64,000 nucleotides of DNA, taken from assembly GCF_024198235.1 (NCBI RefSeq), contig NZ_JAKCFB010000015.1, forward strand, positions 1 through 64,000, read 5' to 3'. The notes under the pieces are model-generated. The model saw only the letters and a program-made list of their open reading frames with translations. It made no database searches and was not told the DNA's origin. This document shows, one piece after another, positions 47,926-56,406 of the stretch; position 1 is the first letter of the stretch, and every line of letters begins with the position of its first letter. A program made the position numbers and the translations under genes. This stretch comes from Myxococcus dinghuensis. GTDB lineage: Bacteria > Myxococcota > Myxococcia > Myxococcales > Myxococcaceae.

Positions 47926-49095
47926 ATGAGCGAGACGCGCAAGAAGGCCGGTTCGGGGACGTACTTCATCACCGGCTACCCCGGGTTCATCGGCAAGCGA
48001 CTGGTGGAGCACATCGCCCGGGAGGATCCCAAGGGCCACATCTTCGCGCTGGTGCAGCCCAAGGCCCTCAAGGAGGCGCAGAAGCACGCGTCCCGACTGA
48101 AGGGGGCCACGGTGGAGCTGCTCACCGGCGACGTGGTGGACATGCACCTGGGGCTGTCCGGGGAGGAGTACCAGCGCCTGTGCGAGCGGGTGACGGACAT
48201 CTTCCACCTGGCCGCCGTGGCGCAACTGGGCGTGCCCAAGGACACCGCGTGGCGGGTGAACGTGGACGGCACGCGCAACATGCTGGAGCTGGCGCGCGAC
48301 TGCGAGCGTCTGTCGCGTTTCAATCACTTCTCCACCTGCTACGTGTCCGGGGACCGGGTGGGCGTCATCGCCGAGGACGAGCTGGACCGCGGCCAGGGCT
48401 TCCGCAATCCCTACGAGGAGACGAAGTTCCAGGCGGAGCGGCTGGTGATGCGCGCGTCGGCCACCCTGCCCGTCACCATCTTCCGGCCGTCCAGCGTGGT
48501 GGGCGACTCGCGCACGGGGGAGATCGACAAGTTCGAGGGGCCCTACTACCTGGGCATCCTGCTGGTGACGTCGCCGCTGGTGGTGCCCCTGCCCCTGCCG
48601 GGCAACGGCGTGGCGCCGCTCAACGTGGTGCCGGTGGACTTCGTGGTGGACGCGGTGCTGCGGCTGTCGAAGGACCCGCGCGCGGCGGGCCGCACCTTCC
48701 ACCTGGTGGACCCCAACCCCATGAGCGCGCGGCGCGTGTACGAGCTCATCGCGGAGAAGGCCAACAAGAAGCTGCCCCGCTTCAACCTGTCCGCGCGCGC
48801 GGCCGACGTCATGCTGCGGCTGCCGGTGCTGGAGAAGCTGGCTCGCCCGCAGCGCGCGGCCATCAGCTACGTGAACCACCTGGCCATCTACAACTGCCAC
48901 AACACGCTGGAGCTGCTGGACGGCACGGGTGTCCGCTGCCCTCCCCTCTCCGCGTACCTGGACCAGCTGGTGACGTACGTGCGCGAGCAGTACCGCAAGC
49001 GCCGCGAGGGCTCCGAGGTCGAGGACCCGCTGGACCACGGACCGGCCACGGAGCGCGAGGACGGCGGCGCCGCGGCGGCCCGCTCCGGACATTGA
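47926..49095 (+). CDS. Extended SDR (acyl-CoA reductase/epimerase-like)
   Basis: The 389-residue protein has the extended-SDR NAD(P) motif TGYPGFIG (16-23) and the catalytic YEETK (Y163, K167). The N-terminal part (VEHIAREDPKGHIFALVQPK) and NPYEETKFQAE resemble the NAD-binding-4 (fatty acyl reductase) group. Its probable substrate is a lipid-linked or CoA-linked compound, judged from the hot-dog dehydratases that follow. Confidence 0.8.
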   Translation: MSETRKKAGSGTYFITGYPGFIGKRLVEHIAREDPKGHIFALVQPKALKEAQKHASRLKGATVELLTGDVVDMHLGLSGEEYQRLCERVTDIFHLAAVAQLGVPKDTAWRVNVDGTRNMLELARDCERLSRFNHFSTCYVSGDRVGVIAEDELDRGQGFRNPYEETKFQAERLVMRASATLPVTIFRPSSVVGDSRTGEIDKFEGPYYLGILLVTSPLVVPLPLPGNGVAPLNVVPVDFVVDAVLRLSKDPRAAGRTFHLVDPNPMSARRVYELIAEKANKKLPRFNLSARAADVMLRLPVLEKLARPQRAAISYVNHLAIYNCHNTLELLDGTGVRCPPLSAYLDQLVTYVREQYRKRREGSEVEDPLDHGPATEREDGGAAAARSGH

Positions 49096-49184
49096 AATAC
49101 GCCACGCCCCCCTTGCATTTCGCGACGTGGAACGCGGGCACTTCGTGAACCGGGGCGCTGGCGGCCCGTGCTAGACATCACCGA

Positions 49185-49580
49185 ATGGCACGCACGTTCC
49201 AGGTAGGCGACACGTTCACGCACGTCCGCGAGTGCGACCGGTACCGGCCGATCTACTACGCGGGCGCGTCCGGGGACTTCAATCCCATCCACATCGACCC
49301 GGAGGTCGGCCAGGCCGCGGGCCTGGGTGGCGTCATCCTCCAGGGCCTCTGCACGCTGGGCTGGGCGGTGGAGGCCGTCGGCATCTTCGTGGGAGACCCG
49401 GGCCGCATCCGCCGCGTGAAGGTGCGCTTCTCCCGCCCCGTGCGGCTGGAGGACACCGTCACCTTCCAGGGCCGCGTCACCGTCCTCGAGGGCCACCGGC
49501 TCGTCACGGAAGTCACCGCCACCAACCAGCGCGGCGAGGCCGTCCTCAAGGGCGCCGTCGTCGAAGCCTCCATCGGATAG
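49185..49580 (+). CDS. MaoC-like hot-dog dehydratase
   Basis: The 131-residue single hot-dog protein has the hydratase motif GASGDFNPIHID, with catalytic D31 and H36. It resembles (R)-specific enoyl-CoA hydratases and the catalytic subunit of HadAB-type dehydratases. It lies four bases before a second hot-dog gene. Confidence 0.87.
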   Translation: MARTFQVGDTFTHVRECDRYRPIYYAGASGDFNPIHIDPEVGQAAGLGGVILQGLCTLGWAVEAVGIFVGDPGRIRRVKVRFSRPVRLEDTVTFQGRVTVLEGHRLVTEVTATNQRGEAVLKGAVVEASIG

Positions 49581-49584
49581 CGCC

Positions 49585-50064
49585 ATGGCCATCGACAAAC
49601 GCTTCATCGGCCGTGAGTACGGCCCGTACACGTACACGATCGGCGCGGAGAAGATGCGCGAGTTCGCGCTGGCGCTCGGAGGCGCCCACCCCGCCGCCGG
49701 CACGCCCGGAGAGGCGCCCGCGCACGTCAGCCCCCTGCTCCACGACGCGCAGGCGGCCAAGGACGGCCCCTACGGCGACCTCATCGCCTTCCCCAGCTTC
49801 GCCGTCGTCTTCGCCATCCGCCCGTTCGGCTCGGCCGTGGCGGACCCCGAGCTGGGCATCAACCTGCTGATGCTCGTCCACGGCGAGCAGGAGCTGGAGT
49901 TCCTGGACGTCATGCGCCCGGGCGACGTGATGACCACCACCGGCCGCATCGCGGAGATCTTCGAGAAGGCCGGCATGGAGTTCGTCGTCGTCACCTCCGA
50001 GTCGCGCAACCAGCGCGGCGACGTCGTGGTGAAGGGCACCTGGACCGCGGTCATCCGCGGCTGA
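49585..50064 (+). CDS. MaoC N-terminal-type hot-dog protein (partner dehydratase subunit)
   Basis: The 159-residue protein has the FAS1-type MaoC N-terminal fold (FIGREYGPYTYTIGAEKMRE, then VHGEQELEFLDVMRPGD), which normally pairs with a catalytic hot-dog subunit in HadAC-like heterodimers. It lacks a clear catalytic Asp-His pair, so it is probably the substrate-binding subunit of the preceding gene product. Its end overlaps the convergent VOC gene by 14 bases. Confidence 0.8.
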   Translation: MAIDKRFIGREYGPYTYTIGAEKMREFALALGGAHPAAGTPGEAPAHVSPLLHDAQAAKDGPYGDLIAFPSFAVVFAIRPFGSAVADPELGINLLMLVHGEQELEFLDVMRPGDVMTTTGRIAEIFEKAGMEFVVVTSESRNQRGDVVVKGTWTAVIRG

Positions 50065-50806
50065 CGGGGCGTGCCCCCTCGGGGAGCGAGCGCGTCGCGC
50101 CGTCCCCGAGGAGCGTCTCGAGCGCTCGCAGCTCCGCGTCGAGCGCCACGCGTTCCTCCCGGGTGAGCGCCAGCGCCCCGAGCGCCTCGAGCAGCACCGT
50201 CACCCCCGCGGCCTCCTCCAGGGCCACGGCCAGCTCCAGGCGGGCCGCGAGCACCCGGGCCTTCTCCAGGCGGCTCCCCTCGACGCCCTTGCGCAGCGCC
50301 GTCTCCAGCACCTTCGCCGCCGCCGCGTCGTCGTTCTTGAAGTCGCGCAGGCGACGGGCCAACGCGAGCGCCTTGCCCAACCCCGTGCTCCGCTCCGGCG
50401 CCGCCGCCTCGTCCCCGTAGCCCGCGGGCTCGTCCCGGCGCACGAAGATGACGGTGTTGCCATTCGGGTCCACGACGGAGAAGCGCGACTGGCCCGGCCG
50501 CATCCGCGTGATTCGCGGCACGCCACGCAGGGGCAGCCTGCCGAGGTCCGCGCGCAGGGCCGCCGAGAAGTCCGCGTGGAGACGCTCGACCTCGTCGACG
50601 ATGAACAGACACGTGCTGAACGCCCGGGACGGCTCCAGGCCCTTCAGCCCGAAGAAGTGGAGCTGCGCACCGCCCCACCGCGTCACCGCATAGGGATTGG
50701 GTGAGCGCTGTCGATAGGTCACCTCGAACCCCAGCCGCGCGTAGAACCCCAGCGTCGGCTCCAGTTCGACACAGGGGAGCATCGGAATGCTGACTTCGGT
50801 CGACAT
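50051..50806 (-). CDS. VOC/glyoxalase-family protein with a C-terminal helical extension
   Basis: The 251-residue protein has an N-terminal VOC (bleomycin-resistance/glyoxalase) domain to about 125 (PTLGFYARLGFEVTYRQRSP, HFFGLKG, SRFSVVDPNGNTVIFVRR). Residues 126-251 form a helical extension with no recognised motif. Such proteins bind or neutralise small molecules; the ligand is unknown. The start MSTEVSIPML at 50806 is preferred over 50812. An inverted repeat lies just upstream. Confidence 0.75.
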   Translation of the reverse strand: MSTEVSIPMLPCVELEPTLGFYARLGFEVTYRQRSPNPYAVTRWGGAQLHFFGLKGLEPSRAFSTCLFIVDEVERLHADFSAALRADLGRLPLRGVPRITRMRPGQSRFSVVDPNGNTVIFVRRDEPAGYGDEAAAPERSTGLGKALALARRLRDFKNDDAAAAKVLETALRKGVEGSRLEKARVLAARLELAVALEEAAGVTVLLEALGALALTREERVALDAELRALETLLGDGATRSLPEGARPVSRG

Positions 50807-50821
50807 GACCAAACCCTGCCA

Positions 50822-50843
50822 TTTCGACAGATACCTGTCAAAA
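50822..50843. promoter_or_regulatory. Inverted-repeat operator upstream of the VOC gene
   Basis: TTTCGACAG-ATAC-CTGTCAAAA (50822-50843) is a near-perfect palindrome with one mismatch. On the minus strand it contains TTGACA (50841-50836), a likely -35 box, so a bound repressor would block the VOC gene promoter. The -10 match is poor. Confidence 0.4.
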
Positions 50844-51023
50844 CAACAGGAATCTGGCGCCGTGCCCTCCGGGGTGCGCGTCGCGACACAGGTGGGCGCG
50901 GGTCAGCCCTCCCACGTCGACAGGGTGCCCGCCTTCGCCACCGGCGGTCTGGGAAACGGAGGCCCCGGCTTCGCGCCGCGAATCCAGACGGGCATCGCGC
51001 TCGGAGGGCAGCGGGCTCGCGCC

Positions 51024-51839
51024 TCACCCGGAGGCGATGACGCCCTCGTCGAGCAACTGCGCGAGGATGCGGGCGGTATCGAGCCGCGTCATCCCGGACA
51101 GGGCGAAGAGGTCCTCGTAGGTCACCCCGCCGTCGATCTGCGCCAGCACGAAGCCGGCGCGGTGGTCCAGGTTGAGCCAGATGACGTCGTCGGGCTGGAG
51201 GCGCACGCGGGGCACCCGCCCCAGGTCCCCCAGCTTCGACTCCAGCATCGCCATCAGCATCCGCTCGCTGCGCAGCCGCAGGGCCTCGACGCGCGGGTCC
51301 CCGGGCGCCAGCTCCTGCGCCTTGAACAGCAGGTCCACGGCCCCCGAGTGGTCGTCCAGCTCCAGCAGGTCCCCGGCACCACGGAGCAGTCGCTCCAGCT
51401 CCGTCTCGCCCAGCGGGGCGCGGTACGTGTCCGGGGGAAGGCCGTACTCCTGGGTGATGGGCGTCTCGTCGCGGGACAGCAGCTCCAGCACGTCGCTCTC
51501 CGGAGGCCCCGCGTCCGCGTCCGGGAGCAGGACGCTGGCCGTGCGGACGACGGCCGTCTCCTCCACGGCGAGGCTCGGCTCACCCACCGCCCACGCGCCC
51601 CAGTCACCCTCCAGCGAGGGAAGCGGCGTGGCGCGGGTGGAGACCTCCGTGGACGGCGCGGAGAACGGGCCCGTGCCCGTGTTCCCGCCCACCAGCGTCG
51701 CCAGCGACTCCTGGGCGCGGGTGTTGCCGGGGTCCAGCTCGAGCGCCCGCTCGAAGAGCTTCTGCGCACCCTGCGCGTCGCCACTGAGGCGCAGCCACAA
51801 TCCCGCTTCCACGAGTTGGTTGGCGCGCTGGGTGCTCAT
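51024..51839 (-). CDS. TPR-like protein with a C-terminal PatN/DUF4388-like domain
   Basis: The 271-residue protein begins with a TPR pair (QLVEAGLWLRLSGDAQGAQK, then ALELDPGNTRAQESL). A linker and another TPR unit (AVDLLFKAQELAPGDPRVEAL) follow. The C-terminal 60 residues (AGFVLAQIDGGVTYEDLFALSG) resemble the DUF4388 winged-helix-like module. Its start directly abuts the Hsp70 stop, implying tight coupling. Confidence 0.75.
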   Translation of the reverse strand: MSTQRANQLVEAGLWLRLSGDAQGAQKLFERALELDPGNTRAQESLATLVGGNTGTGPFSAPSTEVSTRATPLPSLEGDWGAWAVGEPSLAVEETAVVRTASVLLPDADAGPPESDVLELLSRDETPITQEYGLPPDTYRAPLGETELERLLRGAGDLLELDDHSGAVDLLFKAQELAPGDPRVEALRLRSERMLMAMLESKLGDLGRVPRVRLQPDDVIWLNLDHRAGFVLAQIDGGVTYEDLFALSGMTRLDTARILAQLLDEGVIASG

Positions 51840-53681
51840 CTATCTCCCCATGCCGCTTCGCGCGGGGTTCTTGAGCTGGGCGAGGCTGGCCGCGAGCAGC
51901 TCGCACGCGCGCCCCAGGGCGCCCACGTCCTCTCCCGCGCGCACCTGCCGCGCGTGCTCCAACACCTGCTCGGCCCGGGGCACCGCGTCCGGGGGGAGGC
52001 CGCCGCCCCCCGGCAGCAACCGCGCGCGCGTGAGCGCGTCCATGACGTCGCGCGCCAGCGTGTCCAGCTCCACGCGCCGGGCGATCAGCTCCTCGGAGAT
52101 GCGCGCCGCCATGAGATAGCCGCGCTGCTCGTCCATGATGCGCTTGAGCTCGTCCTCCGTCAGCCCGCTCGACGCGGTGACGGTGATGGACTGGCGCAGG
52201 CTCGTCTCGCGGTCCCTGGCGGAGACGGAGACGATGCCCTCGGCGTTGATGTCGAACGTCACCTCGATCTCCACCTGCCCGCGCGGCGCCTCGCGCAGGC
52301 CGGAGAGGACGAACTCCCCCAGCAGCTCGTTCTGGTGCGCGGCGTCGTGCTCGCCCTGGAGCACCATGATCTTCACCACCCGCTGGAAGTCCTTCGACGT
52401 GGCGAACACCTCCGTGGCGGAGGTGGGCACCGTGGTGTTCTTGGGGATGATGCGCCGCACGAACCCACCCGCGATGGCCACGCCCAGGCTCTGCGGCGTG
52501 ACGTCCAGGAGGAGCAGCTCGCTCTCCTGCGCCACCAGCGCGTGCGCCTGCACCGCCGCGCCCAGGGCGACGACCTCCTCCGGGTGGACGCCCTTGCACG
52601 GCTCGCGACGGAAGTAGTTGCGCACGGCCTCCACGACGCGGGGCATGCGCGACATGCCCCCCACGAGGATGACCTCCTTCAGCTCCGACGGCCGCACCCC
52701 CGCCTCACCGAGCACCTCCGTGGTGAGGCCCACCACGCGCTCGGTCAGGTCGTTGGTCAGGTCCTCCAGCTTCTCGCGCGCGAGCGCCGCCTGCAGGTGC
52801 AGCGCGGCCCCGCCTCCGGGCGGCGTGCTGATGAAGGGCAGGTTGAGCTGCGTCTCGCGCATGCCGGACAGCTCCACCTTCGCCTTCTCCGCCGCGTCCT
52901 TCAGCCGCTGCAAGGCCATGCGGTCCTTGCGCAGGTCGATGCCGTGCTCCTTCGCGAAGCCGAAGACGAGCCACTCGATGATGCGGTTGTCCCAGTCCTC
53001 GCCGCCCAGGTACGTGTCGCCCCCGGTGGCCACGACGTCGAAGACGCCCTGGTTGATCTCCAGCACGGACACGTCGAACGTGCCCCCGCCCAGGTCCAGC
53101 ACCGCCACGCGCCCGTTGACCGTGCGGCTGAAGCCATAGGCCAGCGCCGCCGCGGTGGGCTCGTTGATGATGCGCAGCACGTCCAGCCCGGCGATGCGGC
53201 CCGCGTCCTTCGTCGCCTGGCGCTGGGCGTCGTTGAAGTACGCCGGCACCGTGACGACGGCCTTGCTCACCGGCCGCCCGAAGTGGGCCTCCGCGTCCGC
53301 CTTGAGCTCCTGGAGGATCATCGCGGACAGCTCCGGCACGGCCAGGTCCTTGCCGCCCATGCGCACGCGCAGGTCGTCGTGCTGCCCGCACACCACCTCG
53401 TACGGCAACTGGCGCAGGGCGTCCTGCACCTCGTGCGAGGAGAACTTCCGGCCGATGAGCCGCTTGGCGGCGTACACCGTCTCCTGGGGGTTGGTGATGG
53501 CCTGGCGCTTGGCGATGCTGCCCACCAGCCGCTTGCCATTCTTCGACACCGCGACGACGGACGGCGTGAGCGCCTGTCCGGTGCGGTTCTTGATGACCAC
53601 GGGCTGACCGTCCTGGACGGTGGCGACGATGCTGTTCGTCGTGCCCAGGTCGATGCCAATGAGGGGTTCGGGCTCAGCCAT
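51840..53681 (-). CDS. Hsp70/DnaK-family chaperone
   Basis: The 613-residue protein has a full Hsp70 ATPase domain with phosphate-1 motif IGIDLGTTNS (8-17) and phosphate-2 VLDLGGGTFDVSV (about 191-203). The substrate-binding domain begins about 390. The C terminus (KNPARSGMGR) lacks the charged tail of canonical DnaK. It is one of the extra Hsp70s of a myxobacterium rather than the housekeeping DnaK, since no grpE or dnaJ is adjacent. It lies 17 bases after the J-domain/TPR gene and directly before the TPR gene. Confidence 0.88.
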   Translation of the reverse strand: MAEPEPLIGIDLGTTNSIVATVQDGQPVVIKNRTGQALTPSVVAVSKNGKRLVGSIAKRQAITNPQETVYAAKRLIGRKFSSHEVQDALRQLPYEVVCGQHDDLRVRMGGKDLAVPELSAMILQELKADAEAHFGRPVSKAVVTVPAYFNDAQRQATKDAGRIAGLDVLRIINEPTAAALAYGFSRTVNGRVAVLDLGGGTFDVSVLEINQGVFDVVATGGDTYLGGEDWDNRIIEWLVFGFAKEHGIDLRKDRMALQRLKDAAEKAKVELSGMRETQLNLPFISTPPGGGAALHLQAALAREKLEDLTNDLTERVVGLTTEVLGEAGVRPSELKEVILVGGMSRMPRVVEAVRNYFRREPCKGVHPEEVVALGAAVQAHALVAQESELLLLDVTPQSLGVAIAGGFVRRIIPKNTTVPTSATEVFATSKDFQRVVKIMVLQGEHDAAHQNELLGEFVLSGLREAPRGQVEIEVTFDINAEGIVSVSARDRETSLRQSITVTASSGLTEDELKRIMDEQRGYLMAARISEELIARRVELDTLARDVMDALTRARLLPGGGGLPPDAVPRAEQVLEHARQVRAGEDVGALGRACELLAASLAQLKNPARSGMGR

Positions 53682-53698
53682 GGGAGTCCGCGCTCATC

Positions 53699-55000
53699 CT
53701 AGAACGTCCACCGCAACTTCTTGAGGGCCGCCTTCGCGTCCGCGTTGTCCGGGTCCAACCTGGCCGCGTCCTCGTAGGCCCGCTTGGCCTGCTTCTTCGC
53801 CCCCAGCTCCACGAGCACCTTGCCCAGGAGCAGTTGGTGCTCCACGCGTTGCCCCTGGAGGTCCACGGCGCGCTGCGCCAGCACCCGCACCTCGCCCACG
53901 TCCTGCCCCTGTTCGAGGCCCGACCGGGCGGAAAGGTAGGCGGCCTCCGCGCTCTGCGCGTCCAGGGAGGCGGCCAGCCGGTAGGCGGCCAGGGCCCCCA
54001 CCGAGTCCCCGTGCTGGTCCAGCTCCCGGCCCCGGGCCAGCTCGAGGGACGCGCGGTGTTCGTCGTGACGCCGCCGCGCCTCCACCAGCAGCGTCGCCAC
54101 CTCGCGGTTCTTGGGGTCCAGCGTCTGGACCTGGTGGAAGTCCTGGTAGGCGCGCTCCCAGTCCCCCCGGGACACCGCCGCCTTGCCCCGGGCGATGAGC
54201 TCCGACAGCCGCACGTTGCGCGCCATGTAGGGGTGGCGGGCCAGCCGGGCCTGCCGCTCCGCGCGGCGCGCCTCGGACTCCCCATCCTGCGGGGCCGGCG
54301 CGGGCGGGGGCGGCGCGGGCGCCGGAGGAGGTGGCGCCGGAGGCCGGGGCGCGATGGGCGTCAGCTCCAGCGCGGGGTTCGACGGGGGCGGAGGCGCGGG
54401 GGCGGGCGCGGGCGAAGCCGCCGCGGTGGAGGCGAGCGCCAGCGCCGGGTTCGCCTTCAGGTAGGCGTCGCGCTTGTCCTGCTGGGTCAGGACGTTGTGG
54501 GCCTCCGTCAGCCTCCGGAAGATGCGCTCCATCCGGGCGCGGAAGCTGCCCAGGTTCTTGCCGAAGTACCGGTCCGGGTGGAAGCGCCGTGACGCGTTGT
54601 AATAGGCCTGCTTCGCCTCGGACGCGGGCGCCCCGGGGCGCAGCCCCAGCACGGTGAAGTGGTCCAGCGTGTCGAGCGAGCGCTCCAGCTCGATGATCTC
54701 CCGCTTCCGCTCCGGCTCCAGGTCCACTTCCTCGGCCAGCGCCGCGTCCACCGCCGGGGCGGGCTGGTTTCGCGGCACGACGCGCGCGGGGACGATGGCG
54801 CCCTTGGCCCGGAGGGACAGGAGCACGGCGATGGTGCGCGCCTCACCCAGGGTGGAACGCGACAACAACTGGTCGATTCGCTCGACGCGACCGACGAGCG
54901 ACAGGACAGAGGCCTCCTCCGCGCTGAGCTGGAGGCGGGAGGCATCCAGGTTGGGCACCGTCGCCAGGTGGTCCGTGCGGGCCCCCAGGCCGACGATCAT
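53699..55000 (-). CDS. J-domain and TPR protein with an N-terminal DUF4388-like module
   Basis: The 433-residue protein has three parts: an N-terminal DUF4388-like region (ASRLQLSAEEASVLSLVGRV, about 20-75), a J domain (about 112-180) with HPD at 141-143, and C-terminal TPR repeats after a Pro-rich linker (about 205-255). It should act as co-chaperone of the adjacent Hsp70. ATG 55000 is used; in-frame TTG 55078 is an alternative start. Confidence 0.8.
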   Translation of the reverse strand: MIVGLGARTDHLATVPNLDASRLQLSAEEASVLSLVGRVERIDQLLSRSTLGEARTIAVLLSLRAKGAIVPARVVPRNQPAPAVDAALAEEVDLEPERKREIIELERSLDTLDHFTVLGLRPGAPASEAKQAYYNASRRFHPDRYFGKNLGSFRARMERIFRRLTEAHNVLTQQDKRDAYLKANPALALASTAAASPAPAPAPPPPSNPALELTPIAPRPPAPPPPAPAPPPPAPAPQDGESEARRAERQARLARHPYMARNVRLSELIARGKAAVSRGDWERAYQDFHQVQTLDPKNREVATLLVEARRRHDEHRASLELARGRELDQHGDSVGALAAYRLAASLDAQSAEAAYLSARSGLEQGQDVGEVRVLAQRAVDLQGQRVEHQLLLGKVLVELGAKKQAKRAYEDAARLDPDNADAKAALKKLRWTF

Positions 55001-55124
55001 GTTTGGCGCGTTCACGAGACGGTCCACGGATGGGTTGCCGAAAGGCCGAGCGTAGGTTTGGGAGACACAGGGCGTCAAACACCCAGTGTCTCCCCGACCC
55101 GGTCGGATGGGCGGCGTGACGACC

Positions 55125-56354
55125 TCAGAGGGCCGTCAGCACCCGCTCGATGATGGCGAGGCTCTCGTCCAGCTCCTCGCGGGTGACGGTGAACGGCGGC
55201 GCGAAGCGCACCGTGCGCTCCCCGGCGGCGTTGCCGAGCACGCCCCCCTCGCGCAGCCGGGCCAGCACCTGGGGCGCGTCGCGGTCCATCTCCAGGCCCA
55301 CCAGCAGGCCGCGGCCGCGCACCTCCACCAGACGCCCGGCCGGCAGCCGCCCCTGGAGGGCCTTCAGGCCGGCCAGGAAGTACTCGCCCTTGGCCACCAC
55401 CTCCTGGAGGAAGCCCGGCTGGCGGATGACCTTCAGCACCGCGTTGGCCGCCGCCGCGGCGACCAGGTTGCCGCCGAACGTGGAGCCGTGGCTGCCCGGC
55501 GACAGGCTCGCGCCCACGTCCTCGCGGCAGAGCATGGCGCCGATGGGCAGCCCGTTGCCCAGCGCCTTGGCCATGCTGACGGCGTCCGGGAGGATGCCGT
55601 CGCGCATGAAGCCGAACGGGATGCCCGTGCGGCCCATGCCCGTCTGGATCTCATCCACCAGCAGCAGGATGCCCTTCTCGTCGCACAGGGCGCGCAGGCC
55701 CTTGAGGAAACCCTCGGGCGCCACCCGCACCCCACCCTCGCCCTGGATGGGCTCCACCAGGATGGCGGCGGTGGTGGGGCCCACGGCGGCGCGCGCGGCG
55801 TCCAGGTCCCCGTAGGGAATGTGCTTGAAGCCCGCCGGCAGCGGCTCGAAGCCCGCGTGGTACTTCGGCTGCCCGGTGGCGGTGACGGTGGCCAGCGTGC
55901 GGCCGTGGAAGCTGCGCTCGAAGGTGATGACCTCGAAGCGCTCCGGGTGGCCCCGGTCCTTCATCGCCTTGCGCGCCAGCTTCAGCAGCGCCTCGTTGGC
56001 CTCCGCGCCGGAGTTGCAGAAGAACGCGCGCGACAGGCCGCTCCACTCGCACAACTGCGCCGCCAGGTCGATGGACGGCTGCGAGTAGAAGGCATTGGAC
56101 ACGTGCCAGAGCGTGTCGAGCTGCGCGTGGGCGGCGGCCACCACGTCCGGGTGGCAGTGCCCCAGGGCACACGTCGCCACGCCGCCGATGAGGTCCAGGT
56201 ACTCGCGCCCGTCCGCGTCCCACACGCGGGTTCCGCGGCCACGGACCAGGACGATGGGCTGCTGCTTGTAGTTCTGCAGCAGGTGGCTCCGGGCCTTCTG
56301 GATGAGGGGGGCGTTGGCGAGCGGGGCGGCGGGGGACGGCACGGGCTGCGACAA
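55125..56354 (-). CDS. argD: Acetylornithine aminotransferase-like class III aminotransferase
   Basis: The 409-residue PLP enzyme has the class III pattern: NSGAEANEALLKLAR, FHGRTLATVTATG, VDEIQTGMGRTG and the PLP lysine at about K263 in MAKALGNGLP. The likely role is N-acetylornithine or succinyldiaminopimelate transamination in arginine or lysine synthesis. It sits 52 bases downstream of hslU on the same strand. Confidence 0.88.
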   Translation of the reverse strand: MSQPVPSPAAPLANAPLIQKARSHLLQNYKQQPIVLVRGRGTRVWDADGREYLDLIGGVATCALGHCHPDVVAAAHAQLDTLWHVSNAFYSQPSIDLAAQLCEWSGLSRAFFCNSGAEANEALLKLARKAMKDRGHPERFEVITFERSFHGRTLATVTATGQPKYHAGFEPLPAGFKHIPYGDLDAARAAVGPTTAAILVEPIQGEGGVRVAPEGFLKGLRALCDEKGILLLVDEIQTGMGRTGIPFGFMRDGILPDAVSMAKALGNGLPIGAMLCREDVGASLSPGSHGSTFGGNLVAAAAANAVLKVIRQPGFLQEVVAKGEYFLAGLKALQGRLPAGRLVEVRGRGLLVGLEMDRDAPQVLARLREGGVLGNAAGERTVRFAPPFTVTREELDESLAIIERVLTAL

Positions 56355-56406
56355 GGGGGGCTACCTCCCTTTGTGTGAGTGGGGACTGCCCGCGCCATAT
56401 AGCGCG

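Noticed and set aside
46624..49092. 822-codon minus-strand open frame
   Set aside because: It overlaps coaE and the SDR gene in antisense. Translation is low-complexity with His, Arg, Gly and Val runs and no domain.
50787..53702. 971-codon plus-strand open frame
   Set aside because: It lies opposite the VOC, TPR and Hsp70 genes, and its His/Arg/Leu-rich translation is typical of antisense frames in GC-rich DNA. The minus-strand genes have recognised domains.
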